From: Cryptosporangium arvum DSM 44712
GTDB lineage: Bacteria > Actinomycetota > Actinomycetes > Mycobacteriales > Cryptosporangiaceae
DNA length: 64,000 nt
NCBI RefSeq assembly: GCF_000585375.1
Contig: NZ_KK073874.1
Coordinates: 3,844,001-3,908,000, forward strand
Direction of reading: 5' to 3'
Positions 44,005-53,872 of this stretch are shown in pieces. Position numbers and translations under genes: made by a program. The notes under the pieces were generated by a model. That model saw only the letters and a list, made by a program, of their open reading frames with translations. It was not told where the DNA came from and did no database searches. Each line of letters starts with the position of its first letter. The stretch's first letter is position 1.

Positions 44005-45471
44005 TCATCGCATCGCGGCTCGCTCGGGCTCCGGCGACGACGAGTCGCCGCGGCGGCGAGTGGTTCGGCCGAGCATGATCACCAGCACCGTCGCGACGGC
44101 GAACGCGCCGGAAGCGAACGCGATGTAGCTGTACACGCCGGTGGCTGAGTTCGAGGTTTCGCCATCGACGGCCACGGCGGTGAACTTGAGCATCGCCGCG
44201 CCGACGAAGTCGAGCACCACCGACCCGATCGAGACCGAGACCATGATCAGGCCTGAGACGACGCCCTGCCGTTCCGGGGACGCCAACGTTCCCGCTGTGT
44301 TGAAGCCGGAGGTCAGGAGTGCTCCCGCCACCACGCCGAGGGCGAGCGCGCAGCAGAGCGCGAACGCGAAGTGGGAAGCCCCGACGAACATCCCGACGCT
44401 CACTACCGTTCCGAGCGTGACCACGCCGGCCAACGCCGGAATCGGGCCGAGGCGCGCGGCGAGCCACCCCGCCAACGGACCTCCGACCATGATTCCGATT
44501 CCCGCGCTGCCGAGCAGAATCGCCACGGATCCCGTGCCGGCCAGCCCGTACCCGAGGTCTTCGTCCGGAGAGACGTCGCTGATGAGCGAGATGAGCTGGA
44601 GCATGCTCTGGAACGCACCGGCGCCCAGGGCGACGATGAAGAGTGTGAGCCCCAGGGGCTTTCCGAGGTTCCGGATGTCGATCAGGGGATCGGGTTTCCG
44701 CGTCGAGACGAGGAACCACCACGCCAGTGCCGCGGCGCCACCTACGAGCAGAGCCAGCGGACCGGCGGAAAGCCAGCCGAGGCCCGAGCCCAGACTGATG
44801 TAACTCAGCACGCCGGCCAGGCCGCCGCCGAGCAGAAGGGCACCGCTGAAGTCGATCGTGCCCGGTGTCGTGATCGACGACTCGGGGATGAGGGCGCGTA
44901 CGGCGAGCGCCATCGCGAAGGCGACGCCGGCCGCCAGGACGAACAGGATCTGGAAGCCGTAGTCCTCGGCCAGTTTCTCGATGAGGAACCGGGACGCGAT
45001 GTTGAGCACTGCGGAGCCGGAGGTCACGATGCCCACGACGATCAGCCCGATACGGGGCGCACAAAGGCTTCGCACGATCGCGACGGCCAGGAACACCGCC
45101 GCCAACGCCGATCCCTGCAGCATCCGCCCCGGCACGAACAACCAGATACTCGGAGCCACCGCGCACAACACCGCGCCCGCGCCACTGATCAGCAACGTCA
45201 ACACGAGTATCTTGCGCCGACCATGAATATCGGCACTCTTACCCAGCAGGGGAGCCCACGCCACTCCCGCCAACGTCGCGCTGGCGTTGAGCCACCCCAC
45301 CTGATCGGTGTCGAAATGGTCCAGCATCTCCGGAAGGACGAGCAACGGCGCAGAGACGGCCGAGTCGGCGACGAAGCTGACCAGGGCCAGTACGGCCACC
45401 AGGCCGATCAGCCGCGCGTTCCACTTCGTGTGCAGCCCCGCGTCTGCGGTTTCGATCGTGCGTTGCCGCAT
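44005..45471 (-). CDS. MFS multidrug-type transporter, 14 helices
   Basis: A 488-residue DHA2-type major facilitator. Motif A-like GKSADIHGRRKILV after helix 2, motif C-like region near GAVLCAVAPSIW, and about 14 hydrophobic segments. ATG at 45471 follows AAGGAG. It lies 73 bases after the MMPL gene, suggesting a two-exporter operon. Substrate unknown; DHA2 members usually export hydrophobic drugs. Confidence 0.9.
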   Translation of the reverse strand: MRQRTIETADAGLHTKWNARLIGLVAVLALVSFVADSAVSAPLLVLPEMLDHFDTDQVGWLNASATLAGVAWAPLLGKSADIHGRRKILVLTLLISGAGAVLCAVAPSIWLFVPGRMLQGSALAAVFLAVAIVRSLCAPRIGLIVVGIVTSGSAVLNIASRFLIEKLAEDYGFQILFVLAAGVAFAMALAVRALIPESSITTPGTIDFSGALLLGGGLAGVLSYISLGSGLGWLSAGPLALLVGGAAALAWWFLVSTRKPDPLIDIRNLGKPLGLTLFIVALGAGAFQSMLQLISLISDVSPDEDLGYGLAGTGSVAILLGSAGIGIMVGGPLAGWLAARLGPIPALAGVVTLGTVVSVGMFVGASHFAFALCCALALGVVAGALLTSGFNTAGTLASPERQGVVSGLIMVSVSIGSVVLDFVGAAMLKFTAVAVDGETSNSATGVYSYIAFASGAFAVATVLVIMLGRTTRRRGDSSSPEPERAAMR

Positions 45472-45544
45472 CGACGACTCCTTGGTCCAGGCGGCGGTGG
45501 CCGCACGAATGATGTGTTCAACAAGGGATCCAGGCCACGAGGCG

Positions 45545-47743
45545 TCAGATCGGGACGCGCACGGGTGCCGATCGGACCCGTTGGGGGGCGCCGTCCAGTC
45601 GGGAGCGCAGCTTCTCGCCCTCGACGTCCACATCGGGCAGTAGCCGGTCGAGCCAGCGCGGAAGCCACCAGGCCGACTTGCCCAGCAGGATCATGGCGGC
45701 CGGAACGATCGTCATGCGGACGATCAGCGCGTCGAAGAGCACGGCGGTGCCGAGGGCGAACCCGATCGACTTGATGAACGCGGCCGGTGCGAGGACGAAC
45801 CCGGAGAAGACGCTGATCATGATGATCGCGGCGGCGGTGACGACCCGGGCGCCGTGCTCGAATCCGCCGATTACCGCGGAACGGGCCGGGGCGCCGTGAA
45901 CGTACTCCTCGCGCATGCGGGTCACCAGGAAGACCTGGTAGTCCATGGCCAAGCCGAAGACGATGCCGATCAGGATGATCGGGAGGAAGCTGGTGATCGG
46001 CCCGACCTGGTCGACGCCGAGCGCACCCGCGAACCAGCCCTTCTGGAACACCGCGACCACGGCGCCGAAGGTGGCCGCGACGCTGAGCAGGAACCCGGCG
46101 GTGGCCTTCAGGGGCACCAGCACCGACCGGAACACCAGTGTGAGCAGGATGAACGCGAGGCCCACCACGACCGCGAGGTACGGGATCAAGGCGTCGCCGA
46201 GTTTGGTCGAGATGTCGATGTTGAGGGCGGTCAGACCGGTGACGGCGATAGTCGCGCCGGGTACGAGGCCGTCCTGCTGCCGGATCGCCCGGACCAGATT
46301 CTTGGTCGCGTCGGTGCTGGGACCGCTGTCCGGGATGACCGTGAGGATGGCGGTGTCGCCGGCTTCGTTGACCGCCGGGTCGGCGACCGCTCCGACGTCG
46401 TCGATGTCGTGGATCCGCGTCGCCACCTGCTCGGCCGCCTGCGACGCCGTTCCGCTCCGTGCGTCGACGACGACGATCAGCGGACCGTTGAAGCCGGGCC
46501 CGAAGCCCTCGGAGAGCAGGTCGTACGCCTTGCCTTGAGTGGTCTCCTCGGACGCGGTGCTGTCGTCGCCCAATCCCAGCCGCATGTCCAGCGTGGGCAG
46601 CGCGACCACGCCGAGCCCGATGACGGCGAGCAGCAGCACCGCTAGGGGCCGTCGGGCGATCATCCGCACCCACCGGGCGCCGAGGGTGGGACGGCTGTAG
46701 GTCTGCGAGAAGTGGGTGTGCTGCCCGGATTTCCGATCGCCGCGGATTCGCCGGCCGGCGAATCCCAGCAGCGCCGGTAGCAGGGTCAAGGCGATCACGA
46801 CGGACACGGCGACGGTGAACGCCGCGGCGAGGCCCATCTGGGTCAGGAACGGGATACCGACGACGGCCAGTGCGGCCAGGGCGATGATCACGGTGAGACC
46901 GGCGAACACGACCGCGGAGCCGGCGGTGCCGACCGCCCGGCCGACGGCGTCCTCCCGCTCCCGGCCGGCAGACAGTTCGTGCCGGTAGCGGGAGACGATG
47001 AACAACGCGTAGTCGATCGCGACGGCCAGGCCGAGCATCAGCGCGAGGGTCGGCGTCTCCGACGACAGGTCGACGAATCCGGACGCGGCGGTGATCACGC
47101 CGATGCCGATCGCGATGCCGAGGATCGCGGTGAGCAGCGGCAACCCGGCGGCGATCAGCGACCCGAACGTGATGGCGAGCACGACGGCCGCGACCACCAC
47201 ACCGATGATCTCGGTGAAGCCACCCTCGTCCTCGCCGGCCACGGCGTCACCGCCGGCCTCGACCCTCAGGCCGCCGGCCCGTGCGCGCTCGAGGACGCTC
47301 GTGAGGGCATCGTGTGCGCCGTCGGACACCTCGTCCCCTGGCACTTCATAGGTGGCCTCGGCGAATCCGATCGTGCCGTCTTCGTTGACCGCGTCGGCGC
47401 TGAACGGGTCGGCGACCGCGGCCACCTGCGGCGACTGCTTCAGCTCGGCGACCGCGGTGTCGATCGCACGCCGGTACGCCGGGTCGCGCAGCGTCTCGCC
47501 GTCGGGCGCGGCGAACACGACCCGGGCGGTGGCACCGCCGGCCGATGCCTCCGGGAATCGCTCGGCGAGCAGGTCCATCGCCTGCTGCGACTGGGTGCCC
47601 GGGATGGTGAACGAGTCCTTTGTCGGCTCTTCCAGCGCGGACGCGCCGAACAGCGTCGCGGCCAGGACCGCTAGCCAGGCGGCGGCGATCCACCGTCGGC
47701 GGCGGAAGGCCAACCGGCCAATCCGGTAAAGGAGCGTGGCCAT
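45545..47743 (-). CDS. MMPL-family RND transporter
   Basis: A 732-residue RND-type exporter made of two repeats, each with one helix, a large outside loop and five helices. Features: helix 1 RWIAAAWLAVLAATLFGA, LMLGLAVAIDYALFIVSRYR with the conserved Asp-Tyr pair of helix 4, and VFGLAMDYQVFLVTRMREEY with the same pair in the second repeat. ATG at 47743 after AGGAGAAA. Closest in layout to actinomycete MmpL proteins for lipids or drugs. Divergent from a histidine kinase, which may control it. Confidence 0.92.
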   Translation of the reverse strand: MATLLYRIGRLAFRRRRWIAAAWLAVLAATLFGASALEEPTKDSFTIPGTQSQQAMDLLAERFPEASAGGATARVVFAAPDGETLRDPAYRRAIDTAVAELKQSPQVAAVADPFSADAVNEDGTIGFAEATYEVPGDEVSDGAHDALTSVLERARAGGLRVEAGGDAVAGEDEGGFTEIIGVVVAAVVLAITFGSLIAAGLPLLTAILGIAIGIGVITAASGFVDLSSETPTLALMLGLAVAIDYALFIVSRYRHELSAGREREDAVGRAVGTAGSAVVFAGLTVIIALAALAVVGIPFLTQMGLAAAFTVAVSVVIALTLLPALLGFAGRRIRGDRKSGQHTHFSQTYSRPTLGARWVRMIARRPLAVLLLAVIGLGVVALPTLDMRLGLGDDSTASEETTQGKAYDLLSEGFGPGFNGPLIVVVDARSGTASQAAEQVATRIHDIDDVGAVADPAVNEAGDTAILTVIPDSGPSTDATKNLVRAIRQQDGLVPGATIAVTGLTALNIDISTKLGDALIPYLAVVVGLAFILLTLVFRSVLVPLKATAGFLLSVAATFGAVVAVFQKGWFAGALGVDQVGPITSFLPIILIGIVFGLAMDYQVFLVTRMREEYVHGAPARSAVIGGFEHGARVVTAAAIIMISVFSGFVLAPAAFIKSIGFALGTAVLFDALIVRMTIVPAAMILLGKSAWWLPRWLDRLLPDVDVEGEKLRSRLDGAPQRVRSAPVRVPI

Positions 47744-48066
47744 GGAACATTTCTCCTATCGAGGACGTACGGGATCGTTGTTCGCGGACAGCTGCGAACG
47801 CGACGCCGCTGGTTGCCGCGGCGCGGGTCGACCAGACCGGTCGTCGGCCGCGCCGTCCGGCGTCGAAATGCGACACATGGATCGTTCGCCAGGACGGCCG
47901 CTCCCGTCATCGGCCCGTCGCGGTGACTCCACCCGCCGCGATCGCGGTGGCCCCGGGTGGCCCGCTACCGCGATCGCAGGTGCTGTTCCGGCCGGGCGCG
48001 GCGTCGCCTACTGCGCTCGCAGTAGAACGTTTGTAGCCGCGCGCACGACCTGGTTACTGTCGTTTC
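47744..48066. promoter_or_regulatory. Divergent promoter region between MMPL and kinase genes
   Basis: A 323-base gene-free gap. It holds CCGCGATCGCGG (47936-47947, perfect palindrome) and a second CCGCGATCGC at 47968-47977, plus GTTCGC(8)GCGAAC near 47779. These are candidate regulator sites; no gene is seen. Confidence 0.5.
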
Positions 48067-49332
48067 GTGAATGCTGACGAGCCGGTCGGCGGCCGTCTCG
48101 TGGCCGCGAAACATCGTGCGATCGCCGACCCGGAGCGGGTGGCCGACCGCCTGCGCCGGTTCGCGGTCACGCATCCCACCGCCACTCGCCTGATCGGGGT
48201 CGGCGTCCTCCTTCTGCTCACCGTGATCGTCACCGCGGTGCCTGACCCGTCCGCGTTCACGCCGACCGCGATCGTCACCGCCGTCGTGGTGGCGGCGAGC
48301 TTCGTCGTCATTCCGGCACTGCACTGGCCGGATTGGTTCATCCCGGCGATCGCGACCGCGGGCGTGATCGCCGCGACGCCGTCCGGGGCGACCGACTCGC
48401 CCGCCCGGTCCGCCCTGATTCTGGCGATCTTTCTGTTCTCGTGGCGCTCCGAGAACGTCCTTGCGGTCGTCGTCACCACCGCCGCGAGCGTCGCCGCGGT
48501 GCTGGCCGGCGGCGCGGTGGCCACCGTCTACGACCACATCGGGTGGGACGCCTTCGAGGTCCTGCCGTGGGTCGTGGCGGCCGCCGCGCTCGGGCAAGCT
48601 TTCCGGGCCCACCAGGCGCGGCGAGCCATGCTCGTGGAGCGGGCCCGCCGCGCGGAGCTGGGCCGTGAGATCGAGGCACGTAACCGCGTCCAAGCAGAAC
48701 GGCTACGCATCGCGCGCGAGTTGCACGACGCGGTCGGCCACCAGGTCGCGCTCATCAACGTCCAGGCCGGCGCCATGACCCTCCTGCTGGACCGATACGA
48801 CCTCGACCGGGCCCGCCAATCACTGGAACACATCCAGGACGCCAGCGAAGCCGCGCTCTCCGAGCTCAAGCTCACCGTCGGCCTGCTGCGCCAGCCCGGC
48901 GAGCACGAGCCCGTCGAACCGGCCGGACGGCTCAGCCGGCTCGACGAGCTGATCGCCTCCTTCACGGCCACCGGGCTACGGGTCGCCTGCAACGTCATCG
49001 GTCCGGCCAGGCCACTACCCGACGCCGTCGACCTCACGGCCTACCGGCTGATCCAGGAATCGCTGACCAACACCGCGAAACACGCTGCGGGCACCTCCGC
49101 ATCGGTCCGGCTCGACTTCCGTCCGGGAGTCCTCACGCTGACGGTCGAGGACGACGGTCCGGCGGCCCGGACCGGGCCACGGGTGGCAGCCGAGGGCACG
49201 ATAGGGCACGGCATCATCGGCATGCGCGAGCGAGCCGCCGCACTCGGCGGCCGGCTCTCCGCCGGTCCTCGCCCCGAAGGTGGCTTCCGGGTCACCGCCG
49301 AGCTACCTACTCTCGTCGGCGCGACGGCGTGA
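48067..49332 (+). CDS. Sensor histidine kinase, NarL-type
   Basis: A 421-residue kinase. Four to six membrane segments in residues 40-180, HisKA_3 with phospho-His 220 (ERLRIARELHDAVGHQVALI), HATPase from about 320 (LIQESLTNTAKHA, EDDGP, GTIGHGIIGMRERAAALGG). GTG start at 48067. It overlaps the response-regulator gene by four bases (GTGA), forming a classical pair. No extracellular sensor domain, so it may detect membrane stress or a partner such as the divergent MMPL transporter. Confidence 0.93.
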   Translation: MNADEPVGGRLVAAKHRAIADPERVADRLRRFAVTHPTATRLIGVGVLLLLTVIVTAVPDPSAFTPTAIVTAVVVAASFVVIPALHWPDWFIPAIATAGVIAATPSGATDSPARSALILAIFLFSWRSENVLAVVVTTAASVAAVLAGGAVATVYDHIGWDAFEVLPWVVAAAALGQAFRAHQARRAMLVERARRAELGREIEARNRVQAERLRIARELHDAVGHQVALINVQAGAMTLLLDRYDLDRARQSLEHIQDASEAALSELKLTVGLLRQPGEHEPVEPAGRLSRLDELIASFTATGLRVACNVIGPARPLPDAVDLTAYRLIQESLTNTAKHAAGTSASVRLDFRPGVLTLTVEDDGPAARTGPRVAAEGTIGHGIIGMRERAAALGGRLSAGPRPEGGFRVTAELPTLVGATA

Positions 49333-50003
49333 CGGGGGTACGCGTCCTGCTCGCCGACGACCAGGACATCGTCCGCGCGGGCCTGCGCCTCATGGTCGAC
49401 AACGCCCCCGATCTGACGGTCGTCGGTGAAGCCGCAACCGGCACCCATGCCGTGCGAATGGCCCGCCAGACGCGCGCCGACGTCATCCTCATGGACATCC
49501 GCATGCCCGAGCTCGACGGCCTCGCCGCCACCCGTCGGATCTGCGCCGATCCCGACCTCGCCGGCGCGAAGGTACTGATCCTGACCACCTTCGAGGTCGA
49601 CGAGTACATCTTCGAAGCGCTCCGTGCCGGTGCGAGCGGATTCCTCGGCAAGGGCGCACGGCCGGAAGCTCTGATCGACGCGATCCGCACCGTCGCCCGC
49701 GGCGAGTCCCTGCTCTCACCCGCAGCTACCCGCGGGCTCATCGCCCGCTACCTCGCCCTGGAAGACCAGCCCCCGGCCCCGGCCTCCGGAGTTCTCGACG
49801 GGCTCACCGAACGGGAACACGAAATCGTCGCCCTGGTGGCCACCGGCATGTCGAACAACGAGATCGCCGATCGCCTCACGCTGAGCCCTCTCACCGTCAA
49901 GACGCACGTCAACCACGCCATGACCAAGCTCGACGCCCGCGACCGCGCTCAACTGGTCGTCATCGCCTACCAAGCCGGTCTCCGCGGACCGCGGAGTGGA
50001 TGA
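49329..50003 (+). CDS. Response regulator, NarL/LuxR type
   Basis: A 224-residue response regulator. Receiver domain with phospho-Asp 56 in ADVILMDIRMPELDG and Thr/Lys switch residues (LTTFEVDEYIF, SGFLGKG); LuxR helix-turn-helix at about 155-215 (LTEREHEIVALVATGMSNNE, SPLTVKTHVNHAMTKL). GTG start overlaps the kinase stop. Close homologue of the broken regulator at 33466, which suggests duplication of this system. Confidence 0.94.
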   Translation: MTGVRVLLADDQDIVRAGLRLMVDNAPDLTVVGEAATGTHAVRMARQTRADVILMDIRMPELDGLAATRRICADPDLAGAKVLILTTFEVDEYIFEALRAGASGFLGKGARPEALIDAIRTVARGESLLSPAATRGLIARYLALEDQPPAPASGVLDGLTEREHEIVALVATGMSNNEIADRLTLSPLTVKTHVNHAMTKLDARDRAQLVVIAYQAGLRGPRSG

Positions 50004-50335
50004 CGCTCCTGGGCACCCCCGCGGGTCACCCCCGCGTCTGGACGCCACCTCGCCGGACCACGTCGTGGGTCCATCGAACGAGTAGCCGCGGAATAAGCGC
50101 AGCGGCACGCACCATGCCGCTGCGTCAGGTGCCGGGCCGCACCGGGACGAGGATCCAGCGAGCAAGCAGTTCGGTGTACGACGAAGCGTCGACTCGGTAC
50201 TGCGCGGTGCGAGCTCTCAGCCGGAGCGAGCGGACGCCGGCCGCGACATGCGTCTGGCGAGCCTTAACGGCCGACTGCCCGCCCTGGAAAACCGTGCCTG
50301 GCGCGGTTCGTGGATTCTGGCTCAAACAGTGTGAT
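50004..50335. other. 332-base stretch without a gene
   Basis: Holds the hairpin at 50098-50124 ending the two-component operon and otherwise no gene-like frame. The right end is the edge of the broken ISL3 element. Confidence 0.5.
50098..50124 (+). terminator. Hairpin after the two-component operon
   Basis: Perfect ten-base arms CGCAGCGGCA (50098-50107) and TGCCGCTGCG (50115-50124), seven-base loop. Confidence 0.6.
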
Positions 50336-51690
50336 TGATCGGGTCGTGGCTCGTTGTCCAGTTGCTGCCTCATCTGGCTGGGATCGAGATCGACGAGGTG
50401 ATCGGTGGCGAGTCCGGCGTGCTGCTGGCCGCCGGAGTCCATGGTCAGCGTTCCGAATGTCCGGAGTGCACCGCGTCCTCGACGCGGGGCATTCGTGGTA
50501 TCGGCGCAGGACCGCCGCCGCGCCCACCGCTGGTCGGTCCACCCAGATCTGGCTTCGAGTGCGCCGATTCTTCTGCGAGAACACAGGCCGGTGACGGTGC
50601 GCGGGGTCGATGACTTCGCTCTGAAACGTGGCCATCACTACGGCACCGTGCTGGTCGATTTCCTGACCGGGAAAGCCATCGACCTGTTGCTCGGCCGGGA
50701 CGCCGATCCGCTGGCTGACTGGCTGCGGGCGCATCCGAAGCCGCTGGTGATCTGCCGCGACCGTGCCACCGCCTATGCTGAAGGCGCGGCCACCGGGGCC
50801 CCGAGGCGGAGCAGGTCGCTGACCGTTCCCACCGGTGGCAGAACCTCGCCGCGGCGGTCGAACGCACCGTCGTCGGACACAAGAAGTGCCTGGAAGAGCC
50901 CACCGCGCCAGCCACCGAGACACCGGCCCCGCCACTCGATGCGGAGCCGACCGGGGCGATGGCCGAGCGCCGCAAGGCCAACCATGCGCTGGTCCACGAC
51001 CTCGTCGCCCAAGGGGCGAGTTTCCGGCAGATCGCGAAGCATTTGGGCTGGAGCCAGCGCACGGTCGCCCAGTATGCGCACGCGAAGACATGGCAGGAAC
51101 TGATGGTCGGCCATAAGCCGCGGCCCACCCTCCTGGACCCATTCGTCCCCTACCCGCGTGAACGCATCGGTCAGAGTTGTCGGCATGCGACCCGGCTTCA
51201 CGGCGAGGTCACCGCGAAGGGCTTCACCGGCGGCTACGGGATCGTCCGAGCCTTCGTCGAGCAGCACCGCACGAAACCCGACCTCGCGCAGGTGCGGCGG
51301 CCGCCCTCGGTGCGGGAAGTGACCGGCTGGATCTGCCGGCATCCCGACAACCTGGTCGAACACGACGGTCAGGCGTCTCCAGGCGATCCTCGATCGGTGC
51401 CCTGAACTGAACACGGCCGTCGAACTGGTGCGCTCCTCCGCGCACATTCTCACCCACCTGCACGGCCACCGTCTCGGCGAGTGGATCACCTCGGCTCAGG
51501 ACTCCACGCCGTCGCCGATCGCGCGGTTCGCCACCGGCTTGACCAACGACCTGGCCGCGGTCACCGCCGGGCTGAGCCAGCCGCACAGTTCAGGACCGGT
51601 TGAGGGCAACGTCAATCGGATCAAAATGGCCGCACCGGGTTCGACCTTCTCCGCAAACGCGTGCTCCTGGCGCGCTAACCAGCCGCAGGG
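50336..51690 (+). pseudogene. ISL3-type transposase, broken by several frameshifts
   Basis: Consecutive segments of one ISL3 (transposase_12) protein lie in changing frames: LPHLAGIEIDEV and CPECTA near 50360-50480, [20 protein letters not shown] and [17 protein letters not shown] near 50605-50775, [20 protein letters not shown] and TKGFTGGYGIVRAF-like sequence near 50960-51260, then HLHGHRLGEWI and GPVEGNVNRIK, ending NGRTGFDLLRKRVLLAR. At least four frame breaks make it inactive. No inverted repeats identified. Confidence 0.8.
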
Positions 51691-51704
51691 CTGACGCGAC
51701 GCTC

Positions 51705-52244
51705 TCACCGGCGCAGGACTGTCCTGATGAAGTCGGACTTCGCGCGGGTATACGCCTCCCGATCCGATCCATAGACCTCGCTCAGGCGCCGCTTGAGGAT
51801 CTCGTACTCCTGGGCCAGCCTCTCGTTCCGCCGCAGCGCATCCCGGAACGCCAGCTGCTCCGCCCAGCGGGCATGACCGGCCGTGATCACATGCAGGTGC
51901 GCGACTCGGCGTTTCCCGGCGGCGTCGGGCTTGACGAAGAAGCGCCGCCACGGTCGGCGATCCAGCTCGGGCGGCACATAGCTCCAGCCAGCGGCAAGAA
52001 GGTCCCTCGAACAGTGGCCGACCACGCCGTCCATGTCGCGGACTGACGCCATGAGATCGACGATCGGTTTCGCGGCGAGGCCGGGAACGGCGGTCGAGCC
52101 CACGTGCTCCACTCCGTCGACCAGCCACGGAGCCAGCAGATCGCTCAGGCGGCCACTCTCCGCCCTCGCCAGCCCCACCCACTCGGTGTTATAGGAGTGA
52201 AGCTTTGCTTTCTCATGCGCCCACGCAGGAACGGCGCCGCTCAT
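51705..52244 (-). CDS. GrpB family (UPF0157) nucleotidyltransferase-like protein
   Basis: A 179-residue GrpB protein. Nucleotidyltransferase-like core with VEHVGSTAVPGLAAKPIVDL (the GSTAVPGLxAKxxxDL signature), AHLHVITAG, and the C-terminal AREWAEQLAFRD-like region followed by YTRAKSDFIRTVL. ATG at 52244. It lies immediately beyond the broken ISL3 element. Family function is not settled; some members act with CoA or dephospho-CoA kinase. Confidence 0.92.
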   Translation of the reverse strand: MSGAVPAWAHEKAKLHSYNTEWVGLARAESGRLSDLLAPWLVDGVEHVGSTAVPGLAAKPIVDLMASVRDMDGVVGHCSRDLLAAGWSYVPPELDRRPWRRFFVKPDAAGKRRVAHLHVITAGHARWAEQLAFRDALRRNERLAQEYEILKRRLSEVYGSDREAYTRAKSDFIRTVLRR

Positions 52245-52494
52245 GACCCGAATACTACGACCGCGAACTCCAAGCGATCTTCACACTTATTGAGCCGGAA
52301 CCGGTTCGTGATCGCGTTTGTTCATGAGTTCTGACCGCATCTCCGGCCCGGGAATATCGGTGCTTGCGAGTTTTGACCGCGGTCGAGAGCTTGCGTGACG
52401 ACCTTGGGCGTGCCTCGGCAGACGCTGGAACGCTCGAGCTGTCCCGTACGGCCGGTGCCCGGCTCGCCGCACGTCGTTTACTGAAGGAGCACCC

Positions 52495-52986
52495 GTGTCC
52501 GCGTACGGCCCAGCGGTTTTCCTGTCCCGTCGCGACGGTGTCGAGCCGACCGACAACGAGCGGCAACGCGTGCTCAGCCTGGTGATGGAGGCGGCGGCCC
52601 GGCTTCGGCTCACGGACGAGAACGGCGAGCCGGCCCGCCCCCGCCCGTACGGTGATCCGTTGGGTGTTCTGCTCTACTCCGGCTACATCCACGGGCAGAT
52701 GCCCACGCCGATCCAGCGGGACCAGGGCGAGATCCGGACCACCCAAGGCCAGCGCGTCGCCGCCGAGGTCGAGAAGGCCGCACCAGGCGTCTACACGTTC
52801 GAGGCGGGCCGCGGCCTACCCGCGGGGGCGCTGTTGCGTAGAGCGAGGGTAGACGCGCGAAGGTTCGGTCTCGTCGCGAGTTCGGAGCCAGAATGCCGTC
52901 GGCGACGAGCATGTCGACGGTGGGCGGTGGGCGGTGTTGTCGCGGTAGACGGTGAGGGCGGTGTAGTTGGCTGGACCGCCGCGTGA
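52495..52986 (+). CDS. Hypothetical protein, C-terminus doubtful
   Basis: A 163-residue frame from a GTG with AAGGAG at 52484-52489, so the start is convincing. Residues 1-110 (VFLSRRDGVEPTDNERQRVL, GVLLYSGYIHGQMPTPI, QRVAAEVEKAAPGVYTFEAG) look like real protein. From about residue 112 the composition changes to Arg/Gly-rich and resembles the antisense of coding DNA, so the original 3' end may have been lost. Family not recognised. Confidence 0.5.
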   Translation: MSAYGPAVFLSRRDGVEPTDNERQRVLSLVMEAAARLRLTDENGEPARPRPYGDPLGVLLYSGYIHGQMPTPIQRDQGEIRTTQGQRVAAEVEKAAPGVYTFEAGRGLPAGALLRRARVDARRFGLVASSEPECRRRRACRRWAVGGVVAVDGEGGVVGWTAA

Positions 52987-53139
52987 ACGGTACCCACGTG
53001 AGGCTTGCCGTCAGCAGACGGCTGCTCGCCTCTGTGTCGACCGGTTGCGCGGTGGACATCGCCTCGATCGTGGCGTGTGACCAGCGCGCTGAGCAGCGGC
53101 GGACCGTCTCGCTCTCCGGGCCCGGCCGCGCTGTCGGGG

Positions 53140-53793
53140 TCACCGGGGCTTACGGTAGGCGCTCGGATCGCAGGTGTGGACGGCCGTCGGGTCCGTGACG
53201 AGTCGGTACGTGTAGGACGCGCAGTCGACGAACGTCGCGATGCTGATGGCTTTGGCGGACCGTTCGAGGACACCCTTCGACGGGCCGTCCGAGCCGATTC
53301 CCGCGCGGTGGACGATCCACTCGATGTCCATCGCCTCGTCGGCGAGGTATCGCATGACCGCTTCGTTGTCCTCGTGCTGGCCGATGTAGCCGCGGGCGAT
53401 GCTGTTCCGGACGGCCCGGAGGTAGAGCGGCAGTCGTCGGCCGGGCGGGGCGCTGAGGCCGCCGGCCTGGTAGACGAATCGGGCGACGCCGGCGCGTCGC
53501 AGGGCGGGAACGAGGTTGCGCACGAACGGCGTGTTGATTTTCTGCGACTTCTGCAGCTCTTTGTCGCCCAGCAGGCAGATGACGGCGTCGACGCCGTCGG
53601 CGAGCCGGTCGAGGTCGAGGTCGTCGGTGATGGATCCCTGGTGGATCTCGAGGTTCGGGCTGTCGGTCGCGAGCTTGCGGGGGTTGCGCACCAGCGCCCT
53701 GACCCGGTGCCCGTCGTCCAGCGCGATAGAGGTGAAGTGTTTGCCGGTCTGTCCGGTCGCGCCGAACACGAGGAACGTCTTCTGGGGGCTCAT
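53140..53793 (-). CDS. NAD(P)H-binding atypical SDR (NmrA-like)
   Basis: A 217-residue protein. N-terminal VFGATGQTGKH (NmrA/YwnB-like Rossmann motif), VDAVICLLG, and RRAGVARFVYQAGGLSAP. No catalytic YxxxK. ATG at 53793 is preceded by AGGAAG. Divergent from a TetR gene with two identical palindromic sites between, so it is very probably under that regulator. May be a redox sensor or a quinone/flavin reductase. Confidence 0.88.
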   Translation of the reverse strand: MSPQKTFLVFGATGQTGKHFTSIALDDGHRVRALVRNPRKLATDSPNLEIHQGSITDDLDLDRLADGVDAVICLLGDKELQKSQKINTPFVRNLVPALRRAGVARFVYQAGGLSAPPGRRLPLYLRAVRNSIARGYIGQHEDNEAVMRYLADEAMDIEWIVHRAGIGSDGPSKGVLERSAKAISIATFVDCASYTYRLVTDPTAVHTCDPSAYRKPR

Positions 53794-53812
53794 GTGCTTC
53801 TTCCTAGGTAGC

Positions 53813-53856
53813 GATGACACGTCGTGTCATCACCTCACTATGACACGTCGTGTCAT
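53813..53856. promoter_or_regulatory. Two identical TetR-type operators
   Basis: The 17-base site ATGACACGTCGTGTCAT, palindromic apart from the central T, occurs twice, at 53814-53830 and 53840-53856, centres 26 bases apart. It occupies most of the 79-base gap between the NAD(P)-binding protein gene and tetR. Confidence 0.8.
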
Positions 53857-53872
53857 CGCTTACCATCGGTCC

